From assembly GCA_029005135.1 (NCBI GenBank), contig JAQXFO010000010.1, positions 1-41,670 on the forward strand: DNA of 41,670 bases, written 5' to 3'. The position numbers and the translations under genes were made by a program. Numbering within the stretch: the stretch's first letter is position 1; each line of letters begins with the position of its first letter. The stretch is from Lachnospiraceae bacterium (GTDB lineage Bacteria; Bacillota; Clostridia; Lachnospirales; Lachnospiraceae). A model generated the notes under the pieces. That model saw only the letters and a program-made list of their open reading frames with translations, did no database searches and was not told where the DNA came from. Below, one piece after another: positions 1 through 9,117 of this stretch.

Positions 1-1369
1 CACCCTCCCGGGCCAGAATAGCCAGTGTCTTCGGACTGCAGAAGCCTCCCTGGCAGCGTCCCATACCGGCACGGACACGACGCTTGACGCCGTCCAGAGT
101 CGTTGCCCCCAGGGGGCGCCGAATGGCATCAAGGATCTCTCCCTCCGTGATGCGCTCGCAGCGACAGACGATGCGGCCGTAGGCAGGATCAGCAGCGATC
201 AGCCTGTTCTGCTCCTCCGCCGTCAGTGAGGCAAAAGGCACCGTACCCTGCCTTTTTTCGATAAAATTATCTTTCTTCGTCAGAGATAAGCGGCCGGCGA
301 TAAGCCCGGCCATGTAACGGCCGATGGCCGGAGCACTGGTCAGACCCGGTGATTCGATACCGGCACAGTCAAAGAACAGCGGAGCATCCGCGGCCTCTCC
401 GAGAATAAAGTCCCCGCCGTCTTCGTGGGCGCGAAGGCCGGCAAAGGAAGTGATAAAGGCACGTCCCGGCAAGGCTTCCACATTATCGGCAGCCCGGGCA
501 ATGACCGCCTCCAGGCCTTTCGCCGTCGTTGCCGTGTCATCCCGGTCCGTCCGGTCCTCCGCCGTCGGTCCGATCAGCAGATTGCCGTGAACCGTCGGTG
601 ATACCAGCACACCCTTGCCCATGCGGCCGGGCTGCTCAAAGACGGTACGCGTGACATAGCGGCCGGCGTCCTTGTCCAGCAGACAGTATTCGCCGATGCG
701 CGGCGTGATATGAAGCTTATGGGAGGACACCATATTGTGGATCACATCGGCATAGATGCCGGCGGCATTAACGACAGCCGACGCGCACAGACAGCCCCTG
801 CCGGTCGTGATGCGGTAAAGAGAGCCGTCCTTTTCGATGGCTTCCGCTTTTTCGTTGAATCGAAAGACCGTGCCGTTGACACAGGCATTTTCCGCCAGCG
901 CTATTGTCAGAAGGAAAGGATCGACGATGCCGGCGGTACCGGCATAGAGGGCGCCGACGGTCTTGTCCGTCAGATGCGGCTCCATGGTCCGCGCCTCATC
1001 GCCTGTCAGAAGATGCAGGTCCTCGATGCCGTTCTCCAGACCGCGTTCATAGAGCGCCTTCAGCGCCGGCAGGCCTTCCTCTTCCTTGCAGATCACAAGG
1101 GATCCGCAGTTATTATAAGGAAAATCCAGCTCCTTCGCGTAGGCCGGCATCAGACGACAGCCTTCGCGGTTCATCCGGGCTTTCAAAGAACCGGGTTTGG
1201 CGTCATAGCCGGCATGAACGATGGCGCTGTTGGCTTTAGATGTCCCTTCACAGACATCCGATTCCTTCTCCAGGACACAGACCTTCACCTGATACCGTGA
1301 CAGTTCTCTGGCCACGGCTGAGCCGATGACGCCAGCCCCGATTATGACCACATCATACGTTTCCGCCAT
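1..1369 (-). CDS. GlpA-like FAD-dependent oxidoreductase with C-terminal BFD-type Cys cluster (partial, 3' end off window)
   Basis: The translation opens MAETYDVVIIGAGVIGSAVA, a dinucleotide-binding Rossmann motif for FAD, followed by a DAO-fold body with an EGTSKANSAIVHAGYD stretch typical of GlpA/LhgO-like dehydrogenases. The last readable part has CRCERITEGEI and RAGMGRCQGGFCSP, a CxC...Cx4C pattern like the [2Fe-2S] BFD domain of GlpA. The frame is open to position 1, so the end is outside the window. The ATG at 1369 sits 7 nt after AAAGGAG, and the gap to ispD is 15 nt, so it is probably co-transcribed with the t6A/ispD operon. It is a clear paralogue of the gene at 19277. By family it oxidises glycerol-3-phosphate or a 2-hydroxyacid; the substrate is not decided by sequence. 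Confidence 0.88.
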   Translation of the reverse strand, partial: MAETYDVVIIGAGVIGSAVARELSRYQVKVCVLEKESDVCEGTSKANSAIVHAGYDAKPGSLKARMNREGCRLMPAYAKELDFPYNNCGSLVICKEEEGLPALKALYERGLENGIEDLHLLTGDEARTMEPHLTDKTVGALYAGTAGIVDPFLLTIALAENACVNGTVFRFNEKAEAIEKDGSLYRITTGRGCLCASAVVNAAGIYADVIHNMVSSHKLHITPRIGEYCLLDKDAGRYVTRTVFEQPGRMGKGVLVSPTVHGNLLIGPTAEDRTDRDDTATTAKGLEAVIARAADNVEALPGRAFITSFAGLRAHEDGGDFILGEAADAPLFFDCAGIESPGLTSAPAIGRYMAGLIAGRLSLTKKDNFIEKRQGTVPFASLTAEEQNRLIAADPAYGRIVCRCERITEGEILDAIRRPLGATTLDGVKRRVRAGMGRCQGGFCSPKTLAILAREG

Positions 1370-1384
1370 CTTTGCTCCTTTCGC

Positions 1385-2221
1385 TTATGACTTATTCTTT
1401 TTTCCTTCCTTGCCGCCTTTGCCTTCTTTATCCTTATCTTTCTCTTTGTCGCCCCTGATTTCCCTGTCGCCTTTGCCGTCTCTGACAGCTTCCTTTTCAG
1501 GCAGAGACGCCGCTTCCTTCGCGTCAGCCTGATCGGCTTCGGCTTTGAGAGCTGCCTCGTACTCCGCCTTCAGATCGTCGGGCGTGGTGATCTTGATATT
1601 GTCATAAGAACCTTCCACCAGACGCACACGGGAGATTCCGGAGGCCTCCACCACCATGGCATCATCGGTGATGCCCTTCATGCTGCGTTCGGCCATGATA
1701 TCATAGGCTTCCCGGATAAGATCATACCGAAATACCTGAGGGGTCTGGATGATCCAGACGCGGTCTCTGGGCGGTGTCTGCAGGACATAGCCGTCCTTAT
1801 TCACGATCTTGACCGTATCCTTAGCCGGCATGCCCACGGCACAAGCCGGGAATACTTTGACGGCTTCATAAGCCCGATTAATGATATCCTGATCGACGTA
1901 AGGACGTGCGCTGTCATGAATAAAGACGTATCGGCAATTCTTGCAGGCCTTCAGGCCGGCATAGACGGAATCGTAGCGTTCCCTGCCCCCGATCACGATG
2001 GACTTCACCTTATGGAAGCTGTTCTTCACAATACGCTTGCACTCATCCTTGTGTTTTTCATCAATGACCACGATAATCTCATCGATCACCGGGCTTTTCT
2101 CGAAAACCTGAAGACTCTTTGTCAGCATCGGTTCACCGCCGATGGACAGGAACTGCTTCGGTTTCATGGTCTTCATGCGTTTGCCCTTGCCGGCAGCCAG
2201 AATGATAGCGATGTTTTTCAT
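1385..2221 (-). CDS. ispD: 2-C-methyl-D-erythritol 4-phosphate cytidylyltransferase
   Basis: IspD transfers CMP from CTP to MEP in the non-mevalonate isoprenoid pathway. The N-terminus has the nucleotide-binding signature LAAGKGKRM, then [16 protein letters not shown], and later [13 protein letters not shown] and [19 protein letters not shown], all typical of the family. The catalytic domain fills about residues 1-230, the usual size. The remaining roughly 45 residues are an unusual low-complexity tail rich in Lys, Glu, Asp and Gly that ends in KKNKS. The ATG overlaps the tsaD stop (ATGA) and follows AGGAG, so translation is probably coupled. Confidence 0.95.
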   Translation of the reverse strand: MKNIAIILAAGKGKRMKTMKPKQFLSIGGEPMLTKSLQVFEKSPVIDEIIVVIDEKHKDECKRIVKNSFHKVKSIVIGGRERYDSVYAGLKACKNCRYVFIHDSARPYVDQDIINRAYEAVKVFPACAVGMPAKDTVKIVNKDGYVLQTPPRDRVWIIQTPQVFRYDLIREAYDIMAERSMKGITDDAMVVEASGISRVRLVEGSYDNIKITTPDDLKAEYEAALKAEADQADAKEAASLPEKEAVRDGKGDREIRGDKEKDKDKEGKGGKEGKKNKS

Positions 2222-3279
2222 AGTCTTTCTCCTAATCTCAGATTGGGGACAGCGTTCAGACTCCAGTCACTGAAATGGCCTTCACAGTATTCATAATAAG
2301 CGGCGGCACCGATCATCGCCGCATTATCAGTACAATAGACGGGCGACGGCACCATGAGTTCGAGACCGGCTTCCCGGCAGGCCTTCTCCATCGCGGCACG
2401 CAGGGTGCTGTTGGCGGAGACACCGCCGGCCATGGCCACCTGCGTCAGATGATTCGCCTTCGCCGCGGTCACCGTGTGCTCACAGAGCACATCCACAACC
2501 GCCTTCTGGAATGAGGCGGCCAGATCCGCCCGGTTAACGGTCTCGCCGATCATAGCGGCGTGATTCAGATAATTCAGCACGGCGGATTTGAGGCCGCTGA
2601 AGCTGAAATCATATTCCGAGCCGTTGACATGGGCTTTCGGAAATACGATTGCCCTGTCATTACCCTCCTTTGACAGCCGGTCGATCTTCGGTCCGCCGGG
2701 ATACCCCAGACCGATAGCCCGGGCCACCTTGTCAAAGGCCTCGCCGGCCGCGTCGTCAACGGAGCGGCCCAGGATGCGGAAACGGGTGGGCGCCTCGGCG
2801 ATAAACAGATGCGTGTGGCCGCCGGAGACCACCAGGCCCAGATAGGGTGGTTTCAGATCCGGATGTTCAATGTAATTAGCGCAGATATGACCCTCGATGT
2901 GGTGTACGCCGATCAGCGGTTTCTGCGCCGCCCAGGCGATCGCCTTGGCGCCTGCCACACCTACCAGAAGAGCCCCCACCAGGCCCGGACCGGCGGTGAC
3001 AGCGATGGCATCCATATCCTCGATGCGGCGGTCAGCCACCTTCAGAGCCTGCTCCACCACAGGATTCAGCTTCTCGATATGCTTGCGGGATGCGATCTCC
3101 GGCACCACGCCGCCGTACAGCGTATGCAGATCGATCTGGGAGGAGATGATATTGGACAGGACCTCCCGGCCGTTCCTCACAACAGCAGCCGCCGTCTCGT
3201 CACAGGAGCTCTCGATGGCCAAAATCTCCACCGGCTCAGCCGGTTCTGCAGCTGTCTTTTCTTCACTTACAGTATTCAC
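2218..3279 (-). CDS. tsaD: tRNA N6-adenosine threonylcarbamoyltransferase TsaD
   Basis: TsaD transfers the threonylcarbamoyl group to A37 of ANN-decoding tRNAs, working with TsaB and TsaE. The protein has the ASKHA-fold start [16 protein letters not shown], the metal-binding [14 protein letters not shown] segment, the SGGHTHLF motif, and [12 protein letters not shown] with [14 protein letters not shown] near the C-terminus. Its 353 residues are close to the family length after allowing for a short acidic N-terminal extension. The start is the GTG at 3279 behind a GAGG sequence that overlaps the end of rnz. With tsaE and tsaB in the same operon, all three accessory t6A genes are together. Confidence 0.96.
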   Translation of the reverse strand: MNTVSEEKTAAEPAEPVEILAIESSCDETAAAVVRNGREVLSNIISSQIDLHTLYGGVVPEIASRKHIEKLNPVVEQALKVADRRIEDMDAIAVTAGPGLVGALLVGVAGAKAIAWAAQKPLIGVHHIEGHICANYIEHPDLKPPYLGLVVSGGHTHLFIAEAPTRFRILGRSVDDAAGEAFDKVARAIGLGYPGGPKIDRLSKEGNDRAIVFPKAHVNGSEYDFSFSGLKSAVLNYLNHAAMIGETVNRADLAASFQKAVVDVLCEHTVTAAKANHLTQVAMAGGVSANSTLRAAMEKACREAGLELMVPSPVYCTDNAAMIGAAAYYEYCEGHFSDWSLNAVPNLRLGERL

Positions 3280-3293
3280 GTTGACTATCCTCG

Positions 3294-4223
3294 TTATTCA
3301 CTTTCCCCGGCTTTCCCGCCCTCAAACAGAAGTTCGGCGGACTGACCGTCCCGCGACGCCACGGTTCGCGGGAAAATGGCCCTGATCTCGTTCATGAACT
3401 GCTCCGGCCGTGTTGTGGCGGGGCTGTAATGCGTCAGCCAGAGCTCGCCGACCTCGGCTTCGGCCGCCAGCACGGCTGCCTCCTGCATCGTCATATGACG
3501 GTACCCCCGGGCCTTATCCAGCTTGTCCGGCTCTCCGTACATACCCTCGCAGATAAACAGATCCGCATGGTCAGCGTACTTGCGGATCAGATCCGTCGGC
3601 CGCGTATCCGTGTTATAGGTGACAGTCAGTCCCTTGCGGGCCTCTCCCAGCACCATATCCGGTGTATACAGGCGATCCTCCGCCTCAATGATCTCACCCT
3701 TCTGCAGACGGCTCCAGTAAGCCATGGGCACGCCGTTGGCATCCGCCTTCGCCCGGTCAAAACGTCCCGCCCGGGGCAGAGTGATACGGTAACCGTAGCA
3801 GGGGATCCTGTGAAACACATGATAGGCGTCCACGATCAGTTCCCCGACCCGGAAGGAAGCCTCGATGGTCTCTATCGCCACGGTCCGTATCTCAAAAGGC
3901 AGCTCCGGCGCGATCACCCGCACCGCCGCAATCACCCGCTCGATGCCTTTCGGTCCGATAACAGTCACCGGCTCCGTGCGGTCCGCGTTGCCCATCGTCA
4001 GAAACAGTCCCGGCAGCCCGGCAATATGATCCGCATGAAAATGCGTCAGCAAAATGGTATCAATGGGCTTGAAGGACCACCCCTTCTCCCGTATCGCGGT
4101 CTGTGTGCCCTCACCGCAGTCGATCAGGAGGGTGCTGCCGCTGCAGCGCACCATCAGCGATGTCAGATGCCGGCGGGGAAGCGGCATCATACCGCCGGTT
4201 CCCAGTAGACAGATATCAAGCAT
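3294..4223 (-). CDS. rnz: Ribonuclease Z (tRNA 3' endonuclease)
   Basis: RNase Z removes the 3' trailer from tRNA precursors. The sequence shows the metallo-beta-lactamase core: an early [17 protein letters not shown] stretch, [15 protein letters not shown], the zinc motif [16 protein letters not shown], then a CEGMYG region and the late LTHYSPA segment carrying the last histidine ligand. The 309 residues match the short bacterial RNase Z form. The ATG at 4223 lies 9 nt behind a GGAG at the end of the upstream gene. Its place between t6A genes makes this an operon for tRNA maturation. Confidence 0.95.
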   Translation of the reverse strand: MLDICLLGTGGMMPLPRRHLTSLMVRCSGSTLLIDCGEGTQTAIREKGWSFKPIDTILLTHFHADHIAGLPGLFLTMGNADRTEPVTVIGPKGIERVIAAVRVIAPELPFEIRTVAIETIEASFRVGELIVDAYHVFHRIPCYGYRITLPRAGRFDRAKADANGVPMAYWSRLQKGEIIEAEDRLYTPDMVLGEARKGLTVTYNTDTRPTDLIRKYADHADLFICEGMYGEPDKLDKARGYRHMTMQEAAVLAAEAEVGELWLTHYSPATTRPEQFMNEIRAIFPRTVASRDGQSAELLFEGGKAGESE

Positions 4224-4227
4224 AGTG

Positions 4228-5373
4228 TTATTTCTCCGTTCTGAGTGTCATGGTCACGGCATTTTCCTCCGGATCATGATAGTAATGACGCCGCAGACCG
4301 TCTCTGACAAAGCCCAGCTTGTCGTAGAGTCCCAGGGCCGCCGTGTTGCCCTCCCGTACTTCCAGATGCAGGGCTGTCACGCCGGCGCGGAGGGCCGCCT
4401 CCGACGCGGAGGCCATCAGCCGTTCGCCGATCCCCAGCCGGCGAAGGGCGGGATCCACAGCAATATTCAGGACATCCCCGTCCTCGGGAATCATCAGAAG
4501 GCCGACATAGCCGGCGAACCGGCCGTCCCTCTCGGCAGCCAGGAAACAGGTGTCCTGCCGGGCCAGATAGGTCCTCAGACTGCTCTCGGTCCAGCCTTCG
4601 CTGCTGTCCGACGACGCCTCCAGCTTAAGGATCGCGCCGATGTCAGCCTCGGTAACAGGCCGGATGACCAGGGATGCGTCGTCGCGCTCCCTTTCGGCCT
4701 GGGATCTTCTCAGATAGACCGGTGTGTGGGATGCGGGATCCGTCATCTGTCCCTCAGCCAGCAGTGTCAAGCCGAGTGCGGCCACAGAAGCGGCCCTCTG
4801 CCGGTTGACATGGGCCGGGGCGAATTCACAAACCGCCTTCAGCTGTGCCAGAAGCTTATCCCGGAAAACCGGCACGCCGTCTCCGAGGAAAAGGATCCTC
4901 TCATCGCCGGCCATGGCATTCAGCTCACCGATGAGCGTCTCCATGGCAATAGCCCTCTGATCGCAGACCGTGATAAGATGTCCGCCGCGGAAACGGTAGA
5001 GACCGTTGTAGACCTGGCCGCGCCGGGCATCCATGATCGGACAGATCAGTGCCTCCGTGCCGTAGAGATTGTAAGCCAGGGCCGCCAGCGTCGGTACCTC
5101 GATGAGCGGCTTGTTCAGTACCAGTCCAAGGCCTTTGGCCGTCGCGGAACCGATGCGAAGCCCGGTAAAGGATCCCGGACCGGCCGCGAGGGCAATGGCG
5201 TCCACCGTCGACAGATCCAGAGCTGTCCTCCCGGCAATCTCATTGATCATCGGCATCAGTGTCTGGCTGTGTGTCATTTTATTATTGATCGTATATTCGG
5301 CTATCAGTCTGTCATCCTCGAGAATGGCGGCTGAAGCCACCAGTCCCGACGTATCCAGCGCCAGTATTTTCAT
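4228..5373 (-). CDS. tsaB-rimI: TsaB-RimI fusion: t6A dimerisation subunit plus GNAT acetyltransferase
   Basis: Residues 1 to about 225 are TsaB: MKILALDTSGLVASAAI, the HSQTLMPMI segment and ALAAGPGSFTGLRIGSATAKG. TsaB is the inactive ASKHA partner that holds TsaD and TsaE in the t6A complex. From about residue 235 (IRPVTEADIGAILKLE) to 381 is a complete GNAT domain of the RimI type, with the acetyl-CoA loop RRLGIGERL, then EVREGNTAALGLYDKLGF and RRHYYHDPEENAVTM. RimI acetylates the N-terminus of ribosomal protein S18. The frame is uninterrupted, so this is a real fusion of two genes that are usually adjacent. The start overlaps tsaE by 4 bp. Confidence 0.95.
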   Translation of the reverse strand: MKILALDTSGLVASAAILEDDRLIAEYTINNKMTHSQTLMPMINEIAGRTALDLSTVDAIALAAGPGSFTGLRIGSATAKGLGLVLNKPLIEVPTLAALAYNLYGTEALICPIMDARRGQVYNGLYRFRGGHLITVCDQRAIAMETLIGELNAMAGDERILFLGDGVPVFRDKLLAQLKAVCEFAPAHVNRQRAASVAALGLTLLAEGQMTDPASHTPVYLRRSQAERERDDASLVIRPVTEADIGAILKLEASSDSSEGWTESSLRTYLARQDTCFLAAERDGRFAGYVGLLMIPEDGDVLNIAVDPALRRLGIGERLMASASEAALRAGVTALHLEVREGNTAALGLYDKLGFVRDGLRRHYYHDPEENAVTMTLRTEK

Positions 5374-5801
5374 AATGTTTTCCCCTGAATCACAATATGT
5401 CTTTCATCCATATCCGTCCCCGGCGACCGGGTGATCGTCACGCGGATCGTCTCCGGCGGCAGCAATTCCCGAACCATATCCGCCCACTCCACCAGACAGA
5501 CGCCGTCACTGCCCAGGACCTCGTCATAGCCGATCTCATCCATCTCGGCAACATCCTCGATACGGTAGACATCCAGATGGTTCAGCGTCAAGCGCCCGCC
5601 CTCATAGACCTGCATGATCGTAAACGTGGGGCTGTTCACCGGTTCCCGGATGCCCAGACCTTCGGCAAAGCCCTTGGCCCAGACAGTCTTGCCGGCTCCC
5701 AGATCGCCGTCGAGGGCATAGACCTCGCCCGGCTGAGCTTTTTCACCGAACCGGCGGCCCAGGGCCAGTGTTTCTTCACGGCTGTGACTTGTGTATTCCA
5801 C
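5370..5801 (-). CDS. tsaE: tRNA threonylcarbamoyladenosine biosynthesis ATPase TsaE
   Basis: TsaE is a small P-loop ATPase needed for turnover of the TsaBD complex. The Walker A is DGDLGAGKTVWAKG, followed by VNSPTFTIMQVYEGG, HLDVYRIED and CLVEWADMVRELLP, all canonical. I chose the GTG at 5801 because AAGGAG lies 7 nt upstream. A longer reading from 5861 would start inside the promoter and add non-family sequence. The resulting 143 residues match the usual length. It is the first gene of the minus-strand operon. Confidence 0.93.
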   Translation of the reverse strand: MEYTSHSREETLALGRRFGEKAQPGEVYALDGDLGAGKTVWAKGFAEGLGIREPVNSPTFTIMQVYEGGRLTLNHLDVYRIEDVAEMDEIGYDEVLGSDGVCLVEWADMVRELLPPETIRVTITRSPGTDMDERHIVIQGKTL

Positions 5802-5832
5802 GTTTTTCTCCTTCTGAGGCATTATTGCTAAT

Positions 5833-5861
5833 AGTATATCACAGTCAAAAAACCTCGACAA
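5833..5861 (-). promoter_or_regulatory. Promoter of the tsaE-tsaB/rimI-rnz-tsaD-ispD operon
   Basis: On the minus strand TTGTCG (5861-5856) is followed after 17 bp by TATACT (5838-5833), with a TG one base upstream of the -10, so it is an extended -10. It lies about 30 nt upstream of the tsaE GTG and back to back with the cyclophilin promoter. This is a pattern match only. Confidence 0.65.
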
Positions 5862-5875
5862 TCACACGTGACACG

Positions 5876-5904
5876 TTGCGCATTCCTGCCTCTTTCAGTA
5901 TAAT
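5876..5904 (+). promoter_or_regulatory. Promoter of the cyclophilin gene
   Basis: TTGCGC (5876-5881), 17 bp, then a perfect TATAAT (5899-5904), 36 nt before the ATG at 5941. Confidence 0.7.
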
Positions 5905-5940
5905 CAAGGTCTGAGAAATCCCTATAACGGAGGTAAAAAC

Positions 5941-6459
5941 ATGTCCAATCCTGTTGTGACCATCACCATGGCCGACGGCGGTGTGATCAAGGCCGAGCTT
6001 TATCCCGAGATCGCTCCGAATACTGTCAACAATTTCATCAGCCTGATCAAAAAAGGCTTCTATAACAATGTCATCTTCCACCGCGTGATCCCCGGCTTCA
6101 TGATCCAGGGCGGCGATCCGGAGGGCACCGGCCGCGGCGGCCCCGGCTACACAATCAAGGGCGAATTCACTCAGAATGGCTTCAAAAACGATCTGAAACA
6201 CACCCGCGGCGTCCTGTCCATGGCCCGTACCATGTTCCCGAATTCCGCCGGCTCCCAGTTTTTCATCATGCACGCCGATGCGCCCCATCTCGACCGGCAG
6301 TATGCCGCCTTCGGCAAGGTGACGGAGGGTCTCGATGTGGTCGACCGTATCGCCAATGCGGAGCGCGACTACAGCGATATGCCGCTGGAACCGCAGATCA
6401 TCATGACCATGACCGTCGACACTCAGGGTGTCGATTATCCGGAACCGGAGAAAGCCTGA
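5941..6459 (+). CDS. Cyclophilin-type peptidyl-prolyl cis-trans isomerase
   Basis: This is a cytoplasmic single-domain cyclophilin of 172 residues without a signal peptide. Family motifs are clear: NTVNNFISLIKKGFYN, FHRVIPGFMIQGGDPEGTG with the catalytic Arg, GSQFFIMHADAPHLD and YAAFGKVTEGLDVVDRI. It catalyses proline isomerisation in protein folding. The ATG follows GGAGG by 7 nt. It has its own promoter and a strong terminator, so it is a single-gene transcript. Confidence 0.96.
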   Translation: MSNPVVTITMADGGVIKAELYPEIAPNTVNNFISLIKKGFYNNVIFHRVIPGFMIQGGDPEGTGRGGPGYTIKGEFTQNGFKNDLKHTRGVLSMARTMFPNSAGSQFFIMHADAPHLDRQYAAFGKVTEGLDVVDRIANAERDYSDMPLEPQIIMTMTVDTQGVDYPEPEKA

Positions 6460-6469
6460 TCGTATTATT

Positions 6470-6502
6470 AAAGACCGCCCCACCCTGTGAGGCGGTCTTT
6501 TT
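6470..6502 (+). terminator. Intrinsic terminator after the cyclophilin gene
   Basis: A 10-bp perfect stem, AAAGACCGCC (6470-6479) with GGCGGTCTTT (6491-6500), has an 11-nt loop and is followed by a T run. Confidence 0.9.
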
Positions 6503-6609
6503 CTGTCCCCTGCCCCGTCGGCAGCGGCGCCTTTTGTGAGTGATTTCCTGAATCCGACTAAAAATATGATGATATTTTCCGTTTCAGCCGTTAAATACCG
6601 TTATTATTA

Positions 6610-6730
6610 GAATTTAAATTCAAATTCAATCTTTTATTTTTATTCTATAATTCTTTTTTCTGTTTTCTTAAAACTTAAATGCAAATTTTCCCTTGTAATT
6701 TTTTACAAAAAGTTGTTTAATAGGGATAAA
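6610..6730 (+). promoter_or_regulatory. AT-rich control region and putative promoter of the PucR-type regulator
   Basis: The roughly 350-bp gap before the regulator is strikingly AT-rich compared with its surroundings and holds no gene I can support. It contains a perfect 12-bp palindrome GAATTTAAATTC (6610-6621) and an inverted repeat TTGTAA (6693-6698) / TTACAA (6703-6708). The latter overlaps a candidate -35 TTTACA (6702-6707), which is 17 bp from GATAAA (6725-6730). The overlap suggests autoregulation; this is inference. Confidence 0.45.
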
Positions 6731-6851
6731 TCTGTCCCGGGCGTTTTGAGAAAATCTCTAAAAAATCTTACCGGAACTGCGGGATACGGCCTTCAGGAGT
6801 GTCCGCCCCGCCAACAGCAGAATATCGATAAGACAACGAGGTCACTTTTCC

Positions 6852-8459
6852 ATGTATATCACACTTGAAGAATTGCTTCATGCGGATTTCTTTGCGACTG
6901 CAGTCGTAGCCGCCGGCAGGAACGGTATCGGCAACTGCATTTCTTCTTTCAATATTCTTGAGAATGAAAACGGCTACGAATTCACGGATAAGAATATGCT
7001 GGTACTGACCAGCGGAGATTTCTTCAAGTTTGACGCCGAAGGACAGAAGCGCGTGATCGATGTACTCCATCTCAGGGATACCGCCGGACTTCTCCTGAAC
7101 GGCACCTACTTATCAGAGAATGATATCCCGGCATCCACAAAGGCCCTGGCTGACCGCTATGGTTTCCCGATCATACTGCTGCCCGGCAAGCCGCGTCCCT
7201 TCCGGGAATTTTTTCATTTTTATGATTCCTATATCTTCGCCAAAGGCACCAATGAATTCATTCACAAAAGCCGGATTTCGGCCTTTTTCCTTCATAAGAT
7301 CAACGAGAAAGGCGTCAACGCCCTCTGTGAACAGCTGCACCTCTACACCGGCCGGTATGTGATCTTCCAGTTTCAGGACTCTGTCAGCAGCTTCCCCGAT
7401 ACCGCCACGCCCCTCTATGAAGCCGTCAGTCTCGGGTCCATCCGCGCCGTTGAGCTCGATATCGCCGATCACCCTGGTATCCTGTCCGCAGAGAATGATC
7501 TGCAGGCCATCGGCCAGGCCATCACGTATCAGGGCCGCCGGGTCGGTACCATCTGGATGGACACCGCCGAGCAGCCCTATGACGACAACGATCTGTACTT
7601 TCTGGAAGCGGCCCGCCTTGCCGGCGAGCTCAATATCCAGCAGCTTTTCTTCTATAATGAAAATGCGGCCAAGCTCCGCAATTATCTGACCACAAAGCTC
7701 CTACAGGGCAAGGCCACCAACATGAACGATCTGATGCTCCTGGCCCGGGGCGTTAATTGGCAGATACCCTCGGCACTGCGCCTGGTGGCCGTCTCGGTCC
7801 AGCCCCTGAACACGCTGAGGCCTTATATTCACAAGGCGATCCGCGATTTTTCTCAGGAACACCATGTGTCTCTGCAAGCTCAGAATTATCAGGATGCCAT
7901 CATCCTGTTCATGCCCGATGACAAAAATGACTTCCGGCAGGATATGGAAGCCCTGCTCACTGTCATCCGGGAGAGCACCGGCAATCCTGATATTCTCATC
8001 GGCATCGGCTCCCGCGTCGGCATCATGGATTCGGCCCTCAGCCTCCGGCAGGCCTTATTCACGATTGAGATCGAGAAAAAGACGAATATCGGTAAGACCG
8101 TCATGTGCTATGATGACGCCGGCATCTACCGTCTGTGCTTCCCCGACACCTGTTCACCGGAGCTTACGACGATCTGCCGCCGCATTCTGGCCCCGCTCTT
8201 CGAGATGGACGCCTCATCAAAACTGAACCTTATCGAAACACTGAGCACCTATTTTGCCAACAACTGCTGTTACACCGACACAGCCAAAATGCTGTTCGTG
8301 CATCCTAACACGATCCGCTACCGTCTCGGCCTGGTAGAGGAGACGCTTCACATCAATCTCAACCGTTACAGCGATATGCTGGAGCTTCACATGGCGCTGA
8401 AGCTGCTGCCGCTGATGGAACTGTCCTCCGGGATGACCTTTCCGTCAACCCAACCGTAG
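6852..8459 (+). CDS. PucR-family transcriptional regulator
   Basis: Residues 1 to about 125 form a PucR N-terminal domain (MYITLEELLHADFFATAVV; NMLVLTSGDFFKFD; GFPIILLPG). The last about 60 residues carry the PucR-type helix-turn-helix, with ANNCCYTDTAKMLFVHPNTI and RYRLGLVEETL. The middle has the GGDEF-like region usual in this family. Its 535 residues are typical. Members respond to small molecules such as purine breakdown products, but no purine genes are nearby, so the target is unknown. The ribosome binding site is weak. Its last 73 bp overlap the convergent YigZ gene. Confidence 0.88.
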   Translation: MYITLEELLHADFFATAVVAAGRNGIGNCISSFNILENENGYEFTDKNMLVLTSGDFFKFDAEGQKRVIDVLHLRDTAGLLLNGTYLSENDIPASTKALADRYGFPIILLPGKPRPFREFFHFYDSYIFAKGTNEFIHKSRISAFFLHKINEKGVNALCEQLHLYTGRYVIFQFQDSVSSFPDTATPLYEAVSLGSIRAVELDIADHPGILSAENDLQAIGQAITYQGRRVGTIWMDTAEQPYDDNDLYFLEAARLAGELNIQQLFFYNENAAKLRNYLTTKLLQGKATNMNDLMLLARGVNWQIPSALRLVAVSVQPLNTLRPYIHKAIRDFSQEHHVSLQAQNYQDAIILFMPDDKNDFRQDMEALLTVIRESTGNPDILIGIGSRVGIMDSALSLRQALFTIEIEKKTNIGKTVMCYDDAGIYRLCFPDTCSPELTTICRRILAPLFEMDASSKLNLIETLSTYFANNCCYTDTAKMLFVHPNTIRYRLGLVEETLHINLNRYSDMLELHMALKLLPLMELSSGMTFPSTQP

Positions 8460-9079
8460 ACAATAACCGGCCCTTCTTCGACCGCCGCCCGGCCTCCGGT
8501 TAGATCCGCGATCTCCCGGATCACCCGGCTGCTTTCCGCCGGCGGTACAAGAAGGGTCGTCGTGACTTTATCGGTATAGACCGTCTCCAGCACGATCCTC
8601 TCCTGCTGGCGCCACTGATACTGCAGGCGTCCGTCGTCGTTATAGGCCGCCGTCACCATAAGTTTCTGACCCTGTCGCTTCTCCAGAAAGGAAGCGTTCA
8701 GAAGAGCCGCCTTGACGGCGCCCTGGTAAGCCCGTATCAGACCGCCTACCCCCAGCAGAGTGCCGCCGAAGTAACGGGTCACCACTGCGATCACATCGTG
8801 GAGACCTTCCCCCTCCAGGACACTCAGCATCGGCCGCCCCGCCGAGCCGCCCGGTTCGCCGTCGTCGTTCGATCGGAGGATCTCCGGGTCCCGGCCCACG
8901 ATAAAAGCCGAGCAGTGATGTCTGGCGTCATAGTATTTCTTCCGCTGCTCATTCAGGAAGGCTTCCGCCTCCGCCTCAGATTCCACATGCTTCAGAGCGG
9001 CGATGAACCGTGATTTTTTCTCGGTGATCTCACCCTCTGCCGTGCCGGCGATCGTCCGCCGTCCCATCACTTCAGCCAT
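8387..9079 (-). CDS. yigZ: YigZ/IMPACT-family protein (UPF0029)
   Basis: The family signature is clear: KKSRFIAALKHVESEAEAEA, KYYDARHHCSAFIVG, DDGEPGGSAGRPML and VVTRYFGGTLLGVGGLIRAY, followed by a C-terminal ferredoxin-like domain. The 230 residues are slightly longer than usual because of a C-terminal tail encoded in the overlap with the PucR gene. YigZ relatives bind nucleic acid or ribosomes; the cellular role is poorly defined. The ATG follows AAAGGAG. Confidence 0.92.
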   Translation of the reverse strand: MAEVMGRRTIAGTAEGEITEKKSRFIAALKHVESEAEAEAFLNEQRKKYYDARHHCSAFIVGRDPEILRSNDDGEPGGSAGRPMLSVLEGEGLHDVIAVVTRYFGGTLLGVGGLIRAYQGAVKAALLNASFLEKRQGQKLMVTAAYNDDGRLQYQWRQQERIVLETVYTDKVTTTLLVPPAESSRVIREIADLTGGRAAVEEGPVIVYGWVDGKVIPEDSSISGSSFSAM

Positions 9080-9117
9080 AAAGCCTCTCCTTTAATCAAG
9101 ACTGACATGTGCTTACT

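Noticed and set aside
5802-5861. Longer N-terminus for TsaE
   Set aside because: The extra codons cover the promoter, lack a ribosome binding site and do not match the family; the GTG at 5801 has a good site.
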